NCBI GenBank assembly: GCA_002270565.1
Contig: NQMI01000061.1
Span: forward strand, 62,001 to 126,000
Source of the DNA: Stenocarpella maydis
Lineage: Eukaryota; Ascomycota; Sordariomycetes; Diaporthales; Diaporthaceae
Length of the DNA: 64,000 bases
Reading direction: 5' to 3'
Below, piece by piece: positions 11,547 through 22,990 of this stretch (position 1 is its first letter; the number at the start of each line of letters is the position of its first letter). A program made the position numbers and the translations under genes. The notes under the pieces were generated by a model. That model saw only the letters and a program-made list of their open reading frames with translations. It was not told the origin of the DNA and did not search any database.

Positions 11547-12813
11547 GGTGGCAGCTGGTCGACGTTGGTCTGGGTTGTGGTGCTGGTGAGAGGTGTTGTG
11601 GGTGGGAAGAGTTGGTGAGGGCTTCAATTTGTCGCGGGCCAGTCAATCAGGCGTCGTTGACTGACGAGCCTGCACCTGCCACCCGCACCTTGCAGCACAG
11701 AGAGCCAGGCCGGAGGCGCAAGGGGGGCACGGACCATGCGAAATGGGAGCAACCGGAGAGCTGGGATTATACGGGTACCTGGGCAGGTAGGTACCTGGGT
11801 AGGTACCTGGGTAGGTACCTCCAGATAGAGTACCACACCCCGGCAGATCACGTGCCTGACCAGCTCGGCAGTGATTGCAAATTCCGGGTCCGGTTTCCCT
11901 CAAGGCTTGCGCCATAAGAGCACAGCACCACACACTATTGGCGAGACAAGGCGCGGGAACGGACGACAAGCTATGAGGTAATGTAGCTTATCGCGGCGTG
12001 CCAGGGTGGCCCGACCGACATGTTGGAGATTAGCGGGGGGCTTTGGCTGTTGGGGAATGGACCGAGTGTGCAGGCAAGAGGCAAGAAGAGAGCACAGCTA
12101 CCTGACACAAGGGCAGAGAAAAAAGAAAAGCACCACCAAGCACTTCTTCTCTGTCCCCGTGGTCTGGTCTACATAGTCGGGTCTACATAGGCTGACACAG
12201 AGGGGCCCCCACGGCCTCACCTGCCTCACCTCACCTTGTTTGTCCGCCCGTGTCGTACAAATACGTGCATCCCCCCTGTTGCCGTCATCGTCTCGCATCA
12301 CTTCACCCTCAAGTCCATCCCCGACGGCCCTCTTCTTGGCCCGGCCCATACCCTGTAGCTGAGCTGCCTGCGCCCATTGCCATTCCAGCTTCTCTCCCCT
12401 CTCAGCGTCTGCCTGTCTGTCGCGTGCACCGCCCGTGAACGGATCCAGAATCCAAAATCCAAGACACGCTCCCTCTCAGCCTGTTCCCAAAGTCAATGGC
12501 CTGCGACAACCGTTAGCTGCAGTGTCGCGGCCTCTGCGTGGGAAGCCTTCCCCGCACACCGGGACCGTTGAACCCTACCGCATACGCATCCCACCACACG
12601 ACGACAAGACGAACACCCACCAACCACCACCTCGAGTCGCAACTTGCCCGACCGCCCAAAGGCGCCTCCGTGCCCCTCCTACCTGTCGACCTTCCCCCCG
12701 ACAACTCTCCCTCCCCGGGGGACCTCAGCCCCTTGCCGAGGCCCCCCTCTAGCCACTCTGACCCCGTCGCCGGCCCTCTCCCTTCATCTCCGGCGCTCCT
12801 CGGACGATCAGGA
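11547..12813. other. Divergent intergenic region between QCR7 and the mitochondrial carrier
   Basis: This is the shared 5' region of two nuclear genes for mitochondrial proteins. It holds a short GGTACCTGG-type tandem repeat (described separately) and a C-rich stretch at 12250-12800 upstream of the carrier. Open frames upstream of 12814 are in frame with the carrier but begin only with non-ATG codons. Confidence 0.5.
11774..11822. repeat. Tandem repeat of a GGTAGGTACCTG unit
   Basis: About four head-to-tail copies of a roughly 12-bp unit containing the palindrome GGTACC lie in the QCR7-carrier intergenic space. Related CCTAGGTA palindromes recur elsewhere in the window, always outside recognised exons. 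Confidence 0.8.
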
Positions 12814-14264
12814 ATGTCTCTCGACCAGAGGACTGCCGATTCTACCCCCGTGGACCATGGGCACGCCCCAAACTCCGTCACAGGCTATACTCAACCGACC
12901 GTCGCTGGGCTGCCGTCTCACGTACAACCCGCTGCTCCCAGGGCGGCATACGCTTCTCCTCCCACCAACATGTCCGACCCGGGCAAAACACGCCTCGAGC
13001 GCTGGGCCACAAATGCTTCCGACTCCCAGTTCAATGCGCTGGCTGGTGCCATAGGAGGGTTTACTTCTGGTGTAGTTACCTGCCCCCTCGATGTCATCAA
13101 GACCAAACTCCAGGCCCAGGGCGGCATCAACCTGCAGAGGGGCATCCATGTTGGCCAGCCCCAGGTCTACAAGGGCCTGCTGGGCACGGCCAGGGTGATA
13201 TGGAGAGACGAGGGCCTGCGCGGCATGTACAGAGGCCTCGGCCCCATAATCATGGGCTATCTGCCCACTTGGGCTGTGTGGTTCACCGTCTACAACAAGA
13301 GCAAGACAGTCATAGGCCAATATCAGAGTACGTCGCCTTCTCTACCCGCTCAGCTCGCTGGCCATGCAGCTGCTTTACTGCCTGCGACCCTTGGATTCTG
13401 GCGGAGCTTGGCTGACAACCCGCAGGCAACACCATAATTGTTAACTTCTGGTCCTCCATCGTGGCTGGAGCCAGCAGCACCATCGTTACGAACCCAATCT
13501 GGGTTATCAAGACACGCCTCATGTCACAGTCTGGCCGGAACGGCGGGGCACGCTTCTCTCTGTTTCCCAGAGCCGCCGGCACGCCCACGGTCCGGCCATC
13601 GTTACAGTCGCCGTGGCACTACCATTCCACCCTGGACGCAGCCAGGAAGATGTATACCACAGAGGGACTCCGGGCATTTTACTCTGGACTCACCCCGGCT
13701 CTGTTGGGGTTGACTCATGTGGCAGTCCAGTTCCCCGCTTACGAATATCTCAAGACGAAATTCACAGGACAGGGCATGGGCGCCGCCTCGACCGAAAGTG
13801 AGCCCAATTCCCAATGGTTTGGTATTCTTAACGCCTCCATACTGTCCAAGATCATGGCCAGCAGTGCCACTTACCCACACGAGGTCATACGCACTCGACT
13901 TCAAACTCAACGACGGCCCATGGCCAGCAACGGCTTGGTGATAGACCCCGTGAGCGAGATCCCAGGCCTCAACCAGCCTTTGGGACCTCCTGCATCGGCC
14001 GCGGAGAACCTGGCCAGGCAGAGGCTCGAGCAAGAGCAGCAGAACCAGCAGAAGTATCGAGGTATCGTCAGGACTTTCCGAACCATCCTAAAAGAGGAGG
14101 GCTGGAGGGCTTTCTACGCCGGCATGGGGACGAACATGATGCGGGCGGTCCCGGCTGCCACCGTCACCATGTTGACGTACGAGTTTGTCATGCGCGAGCT
14201 CAACGGCGTCCGCAAGCGTGGCAAGGAGAACGCCAGGTTGGAGGGCGACTCAGGCTTTGACTGA
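12814..14264 (+). CDS. YIA6: Mitochondrial carrier, NAD+ transporter-like (YIA6/YEA6, NDT group)
   Basis: SLC25-family inner-membrane transporter. Two exons are read, 12814-13327 and 13426-14264 (donor GTACGT, branch GCTGAC, acceptor CGCAG), giving 450 aa from ATG 12814. A shorter start at ATG 12970 (MSDPGKTRLERW) is also possible. The three repeats carry the PX[DE]XX[KR] signatures: CPLDVIKTKLQ, NPIWVIKTRLM and YPHEVIRTRLQ. GYLPTWAVWFTVYNKSK in repeat 1 and the Trp in NPIWVIKTRLM match the yeast NAD+ carriers YIA6/YEA6 rather than the pyrimidine carrier RIM2. A long insertion (about residues 270-295) precedes TM3 and a Gln/Glu-rich loop lies before the last repeat. A role in importing NAD+ into the matrix is inferred from these signatures. 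Confidence 0.85.
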
Positions 14265-15413
14265 GCCCCCCAAGCTGTGTTTTACAAAGGACTGCCGCGA
14301 CCGGCGAGTCACAGTGCCACGAGTTTCGAAAGCTCTTCCAACGCCAACCTCTGGCAGAAAGGCGAGCCCGTGCGCACCTTACTGGGGCACTGGACAACAT
14401 CGCAGCAGTAGCCTGCACTTATGCCACGTCAACGGATCGCCTTTGGCTCCCTGTCCAGTCGAGGCTGTATGAGCCTTATTTGTGGAAATATCACGTATGA
14501 AATGTGGAATTGGAAGATGAAATGGGCATAGTCTCTCTCGAAATTACGACTGAGCAAGAGGGCTCCATCGCGGCAACGGAGGATTGACCTGCCTTGCGTT
14601 GAATGGATTGTACCCGCGGCTCCTTGACGCGTACAGAGATCGGAGCTCAACCCATTAATGGCTCGAGATGGCAGAGGACGCTCTGCTGCTGGGAGGAGAA
14701 GGAAGTAAGTATATTTGATCATGCACCCTATCATTGCTGCAAGCAATCGACAAAGAAACGCCATGGGCGATCGAGGTAGGCCATGAATAAGGTGGCGCCG
14801 ACACGTTTGAGGAAAATATCCCCAACGGAGTTTCGCTGAGAAGACGCCGAGAAAACTGAATGGAATCGTCGGCTCGTCATGAACTGGAAATGACTTTGGG
14901 TGCAATGTGTGCCAAATTATGATACCCCCAACCCCTTCTTGAACCCTGCTTCTCTGGCCTTCCTGGCTGGGTAACAGGTCTGGCATAGAGATTATTCTTC
15001 GTAATTCATAGCATACACCCACTGTGCAGACCATGGTGGGCTGCTCGCGGCGTTGGTAGCATCCTCATACTCTACAAGAATAAAATAAAATCTAGACTTA
15101 TATTGCCTCGGGCTGGCTTTAAGCAGTGCCTGTCTCCGGTTGGACTGGGGCTACGCGTCATCACGGACTAACATAGGAGTTATCTGATTTCACCTCTAGG
15201 GGTCTCCGGCTTACTGGCTTTTGTCACGTAGTTTCGTGAGCCAAGATTTGGTACAATCCATGGATGTTTATGTCCATTTTGAGGGGACTGGAGCTCGGTG
15301 TCTCGTTGACTCTGGTAGACTGCTTGCGCCCTCTTCTGTGTGCTAAGTAGGTCTCAGTCCAGGGTCTTACCTATAGACTGGAAATAAAGTCAACCAAACA
15401 GTCTGCAGGACCA
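14265..15413. other. Intergenic, one unsupported 201-codon minus-strand frame
   Basis: The 3' flank of the carrier and the left flank of the first MULE. The minus strand carries an ATG-initiated open frame (15034-14429, 201 codons) with one hydrophobic stretch but no recognisable domain, so I do not call it a gene. Confidence 0.4.
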
Positions 15414-15417
15414 TACT

Positions 15418-15467
15418 ATAATTATGAGAACGGAGATTCGCAAGGCAGAAAACGGAGGGTACAAGGC
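15418..15467. repeat. Left terminal inverted repeat of MULE copy 1
   Basis: This matches the reverse complement of 18289-18338 with about one mismatch. The core GGAGATTCGCA and the later AAAACGGAGGGTACA are shared with the inverted repeats of MULE copy 2. Confidence 0.88.
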
Positions 15468-18288
15468 AATAAGTACCCCCAGCCAATCAGAGCGCTCCAT
15501 TCAACCTCACACACTACCCCAACCAGGTGCCTTTTATGCCCTTCATCTGCAAACCTACCAAACCCCCTTTACCCACCAAACAACACTCCCTTACCAACCA
15601 CCCACCATATACGATACTGGCTAAATACTTCTTGTAATTAATGGTTTGGCCATTAGAGATATATCATTACTAGTCAGAATCAAATTTTTTAGTATTATAG
15701 TGATAATGCAGGCCCCTGACTACACCCGCCTCGAGGCATAGTGGCAGGCAGACTATTACAACTGGAACGCCCACATTACCGCTGCAAACAACAGACTCCC
15801 AGCACTTTGCTAACCTCCTAAGTACCTAAGACTTTTCCACGATGGATATAATACCTATGAGGACCTTAAAGCTGAGTTAGACAAAGTCACGAAGCAAGCT
15901 GGCTATATAACAGTTAAGGTGGATTCTGGCCCTATATATGTAAGTCTGCAATATAGCCGCAGCACCAAACGCCTAACTACTGTAACAACACACTCTTCCT
16001 CCACAATCAAAGCCAACTGTGGCTGGTTAGCACTTGCCTACTACACTAAGAAGACTGCTGGCAAATGGGTCCTTCAGCTTAACAATACAGAGCACTAGTC
16101 TCACGGCCCTCAAGAAGTTAGTAGAGCCTAGCGTGGCTAGGTTAAACTAACAGAAGCTCAGCATGAATTCCTTGCTTGTACCGCCAAAGACCCCTTGATA
16201 GCAAAGCTGAAGAAGCTTGAGCAGGCACTCTAACGATAGTATCCTGACATTATTATAGGACCAAATACAATAAAGGACTGGCTGGCAGGCTGGCGGAAGG
16301 AGAAGCAAGGAATCTACACTTCAATATAAGCCTCACTAGACTTACTTAAGAAGAAGGGATATTGGTATCGCTTTGCAACCAATAGTAATAATAATATCAC
16401 GGGCATCTTCTGGTATATGAGGGAATAGTTGGCGTGGATTTAAGAGAATCACTTTACGCAGTGCCTCTCGCTCAACTATATGTATTCAATAAACAATAAG
16501 AAGATGCTATACTTCCAGGGCACTTGCGTGACCCATATGAGGAAGAACTTGCCCCTATTCCAAGGCGTTATTGATGGCGAGAAGGAACCTAACTTCTGAT
16601 GGCTTCTGGAGCAAGTTCACGACCTCCTCCGCCACTACTAAGCCGACAACCCAATGGTCTTCATAATAAACTATAATACTGCCCTGATTAACGCCCTCAG
16701 CCACAAATTCCCCCAGGCACGTTACTAACTCTACCTCTTCTATATTAATGCTAACATTAAGTTGAATATTAAGAAGAAGTGGAAGAAGCTATAAGTAATG
16801 ATAGAAGAAGATGAAGGGGAGGAAGTAGAAGAGGAGGAAGCTGGTGAGGCAGAAGATAAGGTCTTGCTAGGTGCACTAGGGAGAAATCAAGCCATAATAC
16901 CTATAAAGGTCCCCAAATTAGAGGATATCCCCTATACTCATTAGGCTCTATTCAACCTTCTGAAAATCATAGAATTCTCAACCGATTGTAAGATCTATAA
17001 TATAGCTTGGTAGCACCTATAAGAGAAGTTCTTAAACTAGGTAGCAATCATTAACTACCTTCAGACCTAGTACATTAACAAAGGGGAGAAGATTATTGCC
17101 AAATAGGCTGCATATAAGACCTGCAAAATCCTTAACTTCAGCTTATATGCGACCTCCTCCACGGAGGCCATATATCAGAAGCTGAAGGTCTATCTTAGCT
17201 ACAGAATAAGTAATATTCTCTACCTGATTGAGGCTGCCTACAAGATGATAGAGGATAGTTCTCATGCCCTACGCTCTAAGGAGGCCCGTCAGAAGACATT
17301 ATTACTAGAGAAGTTTAATGGGCAGAAGCAGCTTAGCAAGCTTCCGCTTTAGGTATTATGGGCGGCCCTTGAGCTTCTCTCAACAATGAGAAGTCACGCG
17401 AAGCAAATGCTTTAGGGGCAGGTCCTATGGGGCAATTGCTCGCTAATAACATGCATTTGCCCTATCTACACCTAATACAGCTTACCCTGCGCAAGCCGAA
17501 TTGCTAATAGTGAGGAAGCTAGCTGCCCTCTTAAGAGAGAAGATATTTATAAGTCTTACTGGCTAGATTGTGACCTCTTAGTTGGAAACCCTCTTCTAAT
17601 AGTCCTCGAGCTGAATAGGGTTATTATAACAAAGGGAAGACCTTATAATGAGAGTATATTTGGTGTAAATGAAGATGGCATTCTTGCAACCCGTGGGAAG
17701 GCTATAATGGGCAAGAAGATAGCCTTAATAACCACTAGTCTGGGTAGTAGGGCAGGTGATAAGATGAGGGCGATGATGACCTCTATATAATGTATTAACT
17801 CAGCATTTGAGTGGAATAACGAGACCCTCTAGTCACTAGATGAGAAGAACTCCCATAGTAGGAAGAACCAGCGAGAAGCTATCTAATGGGACTAGCAGTT
17901 AGCAGCAGGGCTCACGAAGCCACCAACTCACCAGCTTCTGAAGTGATATTCTGCAGAGACAGCCTCGCTAGCAACAACGGCCTTAACACTAGGGCTAACA
18001 GCTAAGAAGCCCTGTATGAGGGCTCATAAGACCATCAACTAGCTGCCACGGGTAGAGTTAACTATAGAGGACCTTATCGGTAACGAGAAGGAGACTCAGG
18101 AGGAGATTACAGTGCTTAGGTATGAGGAGGAACGGCCTAGGTGATGAAGAAAGTAGCAAAATACTAAGGCTAGAAGTTATAATAGTAGCAATGATATGCA
18201 ATAGATGTGTAGTTAATGACTGTGTATTTCTGTTATATATGGCGAGCCCATAGTGCAAATTAAGGTTGGCGCACTAGGGATATATGTT

Positions 18289-18338
18289 GCCTTGTACCCT
18301 CTGTTTTCTGCCTTGCGAATCTCCGTTCTCATAATTAT
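18289..18338. repeat. Right terminal inverted repeat of MULE copy 1
   Basis: Inverted partner of 15418-15467. The outermost bases read CTCATAATTAT, followed by TACT, which also precedes the left end. Confidence 0.88.
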
Positions 18339-19205
18339 TACTGGAATCTGTCTTGATAATTATTATTCCTATGAGCCGCCCTCGGCGGGTAATGCTATCA
18401 TCTTCTCGAAAAGGCGTTCTCCGTGGTGAGGCACAAGGACGCACGAGATTGAACATTGATTGCGCTATTCAACTTTCTATGAATTTCGCCATATCAAGGA
18501 ACTCTCCCACACGAATAGGTAGATATCTAAATCCCATGGTCCCAAGTCACCGTAGCCATGGGATGGCTGGCTATATAGACGCCAGTACACTGCATGTAGT
18601 CTTCCAGCTTCCTTCCCTAACACTACAATAAAGTTTTCCATGAACGCTTCTGCATCTTGTGACTAAGAATGAGGACAAACTGTTGTTTGTCATTTATAAA
18701 AAATAGTGATCGGCTTATGCCCCTGAGTCCTTGATAAACTAATGTCGCCGTGCCGCTTGGACTGAATGATTCTTATGGAGCCCTATTCATGTCGTGTGCA
18801 TGAGGTTGTTATTTGAGAAATTATTCACCCAACAGCAGCCTACATAAAGGGGGCGGGAATATGACGGTATCTTTCAGCGACAAACATTCCCAACTTGCAT
18901 TTGGTGACCGCTTACTCAAGTTTTCGCACCTGTATCAAATAGACTGCGATGGCGGAGTCCTAAGTTCTCTCTATATACTCAGAGCACCTCTTCAAGGGCC
19001 TATTCAATTTTACAAGTCGGCTGACTTCACCGCGTCTTTTTTTAATGGCATGCTTACCTAGGTATACAAACGGCTCTCAAACCAAGCTGGTATATGATTC
19101 ACTTGACAACCAGTCTGGACCTCCAATACCGTATATTCATTGATGAGCTCTGTTCTGGATCCATAATTGGTCGATTCCTTCTTATGCTACTTCAAGTAAA
19201 GATTA
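18339..19205. other. Intergenic, no gene recognised
   Basis: This lies between the MULE and the 3' end of the P450 gene. It holds one ACCTAGGTA palindrome at 19056. No product was recognised in the short open frames. Confidence 0.45.
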
Positions 19206-21210
19206 CTAGTATTCTGTGGCTCGCAGGTTGGGGTCTTTGGCCCTCTTGGTCAGATATACGGGCCAGTGCTTCGGAACAACTGTGAAGTTTGCCCTCCACT
19301 GCCATTCACTGGTCTCATCCACGAGCTTGAGATCGAAATCTCGTAGAATAGTTGCCGTGATTTTTGCGAGCTCCATCTTCGCGATGTAGTGCCCGGGACA
19401 AGAATTATATCCTGCGCCAAACTTCCAAAACAAGCGTTGTCAGTTTTAGTCATTTTTATCAAAAGCCAGACCAAGTATTTCGCCGACATACTGGGATGAA
19501 ATATTTCCTTTCCATTTCTGCCGCATCATCTCTGAACCAGCGCTCAGGCACAAAGAGTCGGGCATCTGATCCCCATATTTCCGTAGAACGATGGATGACC
19601 CACGGGTTGACAGATAGAATCGTGCCTTCGGAAAAGGTACGATGGCCAATGGTCATGCCCCCAGCTGGGACAGTGCGTGGGAGGCCCACTATCGCTCGGA
19701 GTTAGTTGCCAAAGCACGTAGCGCGATGTTTGTATGTGTATAACGAGGAGAGCAAGCCACCATTTTCTCTGGTCTGTGTTGAAACTTCCAGTCTGACGAA
19801 AGAATTGGGGAACGTGAGGAGATGAAAACAGAGATAGTAGATATTTCTGGGATGCGAAAGTCACATCAGGGAGCTACTAACTTGGAACCGGGCTGAAGAA
19901 CCGAAGTGCCTCCTTGATACAGGCTTGGATATAAGTGAGCTGCTGCGTGTCCGAGAATGACACTACGCTTGACATGCATTTCCCGTTGGCCACAGCGTCA
20001 TCGACCTCCTGCCTAGCCCTCTCAAGCATTACTGGATTGCGCAGTAAATGATAGAAGAATGATTGTAGGGCAGTGTTGACCGTGTCTGCGCCTGCGCCGA
20101 CGTTGTTCGTAGCCTGGGCATAGACGTTGCGGACGTTGAGGCGATCCGGCTGCTGCCTCAGGGTCCTCAGCCAGTGGTCGACGATGACGAATTGGCTGTT
20201 GCTGTCGAAGTTCCTCTCACGCTCTTTGACGGCTCCCATGGTGGTGTTGAAGACGTGGCCCATCGGTAAGATACCAAGCCAGGTCATGAACGGGTTCGAA
20301 ATCAACATGTTGCGCAAGCGAGGGAAGAAGCTAGCAGTGGCTGCTATGAAGCTCAACATCTCCGAGTTCGCGACGGAGTTACCAATGTCGGCACCGTTCT
20401 CCAAGAATCCGAATGGCTGGGCGAAGACGACCTCGCCAATGACATCGAAAGTCGCGTATGCGAAAAAGTCTTCCAGGCTCATTGGGGCCTTGCGTTGCGC
20501 ATACTGATCCATCCAATCCAGCAAACGTTCGATTGTCCTTGTGATAGATGGTTCGTATTGAAGCACGTTGCCTTTCCATCTGTTAGCCAATAACTACGCA
20601 TTTATTGATAAGGTGAACTGCATACTCTGGCTATAACCGGGAGACAAAGCCTTGGAGAGGGCAATTTTCGCCTTTGGATCGCAAACGGACATGGGCGCAA
20701 TATACCTGTAGTCGGGAAGTGTTGTCCCACTATACCAATAACTCTTGAAGGCGCCCAGGAGATTGATTAGATTACCTAGGTATACTAGCAACGTTTCAAG
20801 GGCTGGCAGAAGAATGATGCATACCTTTGGCACAGGTGCCAGCAAAAGCTTCCTCACAGCATCAGGGTGGCTGACACTGACTTCATCATCCGCTATCCTA
20901 ACGAAATGGCCTGCGATTGAATGTCAACATTGAGACATTTCGGCCGTTAAGGAATCAGCACACCATGCTTGTCATGCAATTGTATCATCCGAAGGTTCTG
21001 GTCTCCCCTAAAGATCTGGATGAGGTGCCATAATCGAGTGAAGGATGCGAGAAAGGGACCTGGCACGCCACTGATGGTATAAAAGTATTTGCGCCATATT
21101 ATGATGGCAATGACACCTGCAAGGCTCTGGGCACAAATGTATGGCCACGAGAAGGCGGCTTTGAGAAATTCTGAGTGGATCGTGGTAGAAGAGAATGCGA
21201 ACGATGCCAT
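19206..21210 (-). CDS. Cytochrome P450 monooxygenase, pisatin demethylase-like
   Basis: Microsomal haem-thiolate monooxygenase with an N-terminal membrane anchor (ICAQSLAGVIAIIIW). Six exons are read: 21210-20964, 20910-20825, 20743-20626, 20571-19882, 19688-19492 and 19421-19206. All phases agree and the product is 517 aa. Recognisable blocks, in order, are the proline hinge GVPGPFLASFTRLW, the C-helix region KALSPGYSQSN, the I-helix region NNVGAGADTVNTAL, the ExxR motif KEALR (about E371-R374), PERW, and the haem loop FGAGYNSCPGHYIA with the axial Cys near residue 454. FGAGYNSCPG and FTVVPKHWPVYL near the C-terminus resemble pisatin demethylase-like (CYP57-type) enzymes. The substrate is unknown. 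No biosynthetic partner genes are adjacent. The gene looks intact despite lying between transposon debris. Confidence 0.88.
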
Positions 21211-22990
21211 ATTCACGGCTGCACAAGTCAACCTGGAAGATCTGATTCCGCTTCTGTACCCATCAGACCACAGAAGGGGAGGGGCTTGCTGGATGATAAG
21301 TAAATAGTAGAAACCACATTCTTGGATGGCTGCAAACTCGAGGGCCGAAAGCCTGTAACACGGTATTTAATGCAGTCAGCATTTAGCTCCGCATATGCCC
21401 AGCAGTAATAAGAGGGTCTCTAGTGGATGCACTGACATGGGACTGATTGAGGACTAGGCAATTAAGGGAGACCAAACTGTGCCTAGCGCAAGGCAGTAAT
21501 TATCTTCTCCCGCATGACAGGCAGATCTTGGGATAAGAGTAACCAACAAGGAACTATTTTTCACACCTCCCAAGAGTATAGAAACGATTTAGGCATTCCA
21601 TGGGTTGATCATCCGGCTCCTAATTCCAGCTGGGCGATCCCACAAATTGATCCGCCGCATGAGTACCAATTGATGTCACTGCATCCTAGTCCTCTTCTGA
21701 CACTGACTACATCCATAAAACATAAACAGGTTTCCAGAAGCGTAAGGGATAATACCAATGACTAGCAAAAAACAGTTAATCAACATGACAGGATCGAGCA
21801 ATCCATGGATGCCATAAAGTTACACATGTACTAGTAGGGTGCGAATCAAAGGTGTCCACTAACAATTTAACTGTTGTGTTTTGAACTTGTTGTTCTCGGC
21901 ATTGTATTTATCATCTAACGCTGGGCCCTTGAGTGTTTACGACGGTATGAAGGGACCGCCTACAACTCTTATTCTTCTTCGTTTTCTTTTCTTACTAGAA
22001 AAAAGAAGTGCGATCTGATCAAGAGCAAAACGAGCTAACAGTTTAATTGAGGACCTACTTACATGAATTTTATATTACGATCGGACATGCCCAACGTGCG
22101 TTCAGGTTTCCCTTCAGAGATAAATTAGACCAATATCATGGGCAAGACATTGGGGCTCGTGAGGTGACTGTACAAACACCCAACTTTAAATTTGTCTTGA
22201 GATTTGTGGTCTCTCCTATGAGGTGACCGTGGCCTCTCGTGGGGTTTTGTGTGCAGATAATGTATCAGCTGAGATTTCAAGTAAACCCCCTGTTCAGGCT
22301 GGCCTGGAGAATCCATTTCGCGTTCTATTAGTAGCCAAAGCTGGCGCGAAGGAAGGATGTTGTTTTTGTGTCGCAAAGTGCGCAGAGTGATCCTGAGCAC
22401 AGCACTTGGGCAGCTCAGCTCTACATATGTATCCAGCCTCGGAAATACCTCAAGTTGTGCTGCGCATAAAACATAATATTGGCACGTGCTTGGCCCTTGA
22501 TAGTTCATCAAATAGAGTTCATTGCGGAAGGTAAACCGATTCTCGTGCAAACGCGAAACAGGCAGACCCATGTTCTAAATCTGATCATGCAAATTTCCTT
22601 AAGCTTTTGAGCTTCAAGCCTGGATCGGCCAACATCCAGATCCATCGCTGGGTAATCTAGTCCGTACAGGCGGCATTGTTCAATGTAGATCAGTCTTGAT
22701 CCCCACCAAAATTCCCTAAGAAATACGTGCGAATAACGTTGCATCTACTAACTTTTTGCTGCATAGTTCTTTTTGAAAGTATAATTTTGCCTGGAAGTGA
22801 ATTGGCCCAGGCACCCTTCAAAACCACCATACAAGTCACGGAGTCATAAAAACCAGGGCAACGTCCCTGTAATGTCGGAAGGCTGCGTCGCCCTTCTCAC
22901 TATTGACAGTCGAGTTTCCATCATTCTCCATGGGCTCATGATAGCCTCTCCCCTTCGTCCAATCATTATTTTCTCATTTTTGGGCCCGCA
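21211..22990. other. Intergenic, no gene recognised
   Basis: Divergent promoter region of the P450 (-) and the subtilase (+), 1.8 kb long and moderately AT-rich. A minus-strand ATG frame of 148 codons (22571-22125) has no recognisable features. Nothing else stands out. Confidence 0.45.

Larger units (their letters stand above)
15418..18338 (+). mobile_element. Decayed Mutator-like element (MULE), copy 1
   Basis: A 2.9-kb DNA transposon relic bounded by near-perfect terminal inverted repeats of about 50 bp (15418-15467 and 18289-18338, starting ATAATTATGAGAACGG). TACT flanks both ends, but the target duplication is not clear. The plus strand encodes a transposase riddled with TAG/TAA stops. 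Conceptual fragments include an N-terminal zinc-binding-like segment (CSRSTKR ... CGWLALAYYTKK). The MULE DDE core shows FQGVIDGEKEPNF, WLLEQVHDLLRHY and NPMVFIINYNTALINALSHKFPQARY. A distal region includes KSYWLDCDLLVGNPLL and GKAIMGKK. Many stops sit where Gln would be expected, which fits RIP-type CpA-to-TpA mutation. It is the same family as the element at 46299-49316, in opposite orientation. It looks inactive. Confidence 0.85.

Noticed and set aside
12538..12813. Upstream extension of the mitochondrial carrier frame
   Set aside because: The frame is open but begins with GTG and is Pro/Ser-rich leader-like sequence. The first ATG is at 12814.
14429..15034. Minus-strand ATG frame of 201 codons
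   Set aside because: No domain, one chance hydrophobic run, and a position in the carrier's 3' flank. Not enough to call a gene.
22125..22571. Minus-strand ATG frame of 148 codons
   Set aside because: No recognisable domain; sits in moderately AT-rich intergenic DNA.
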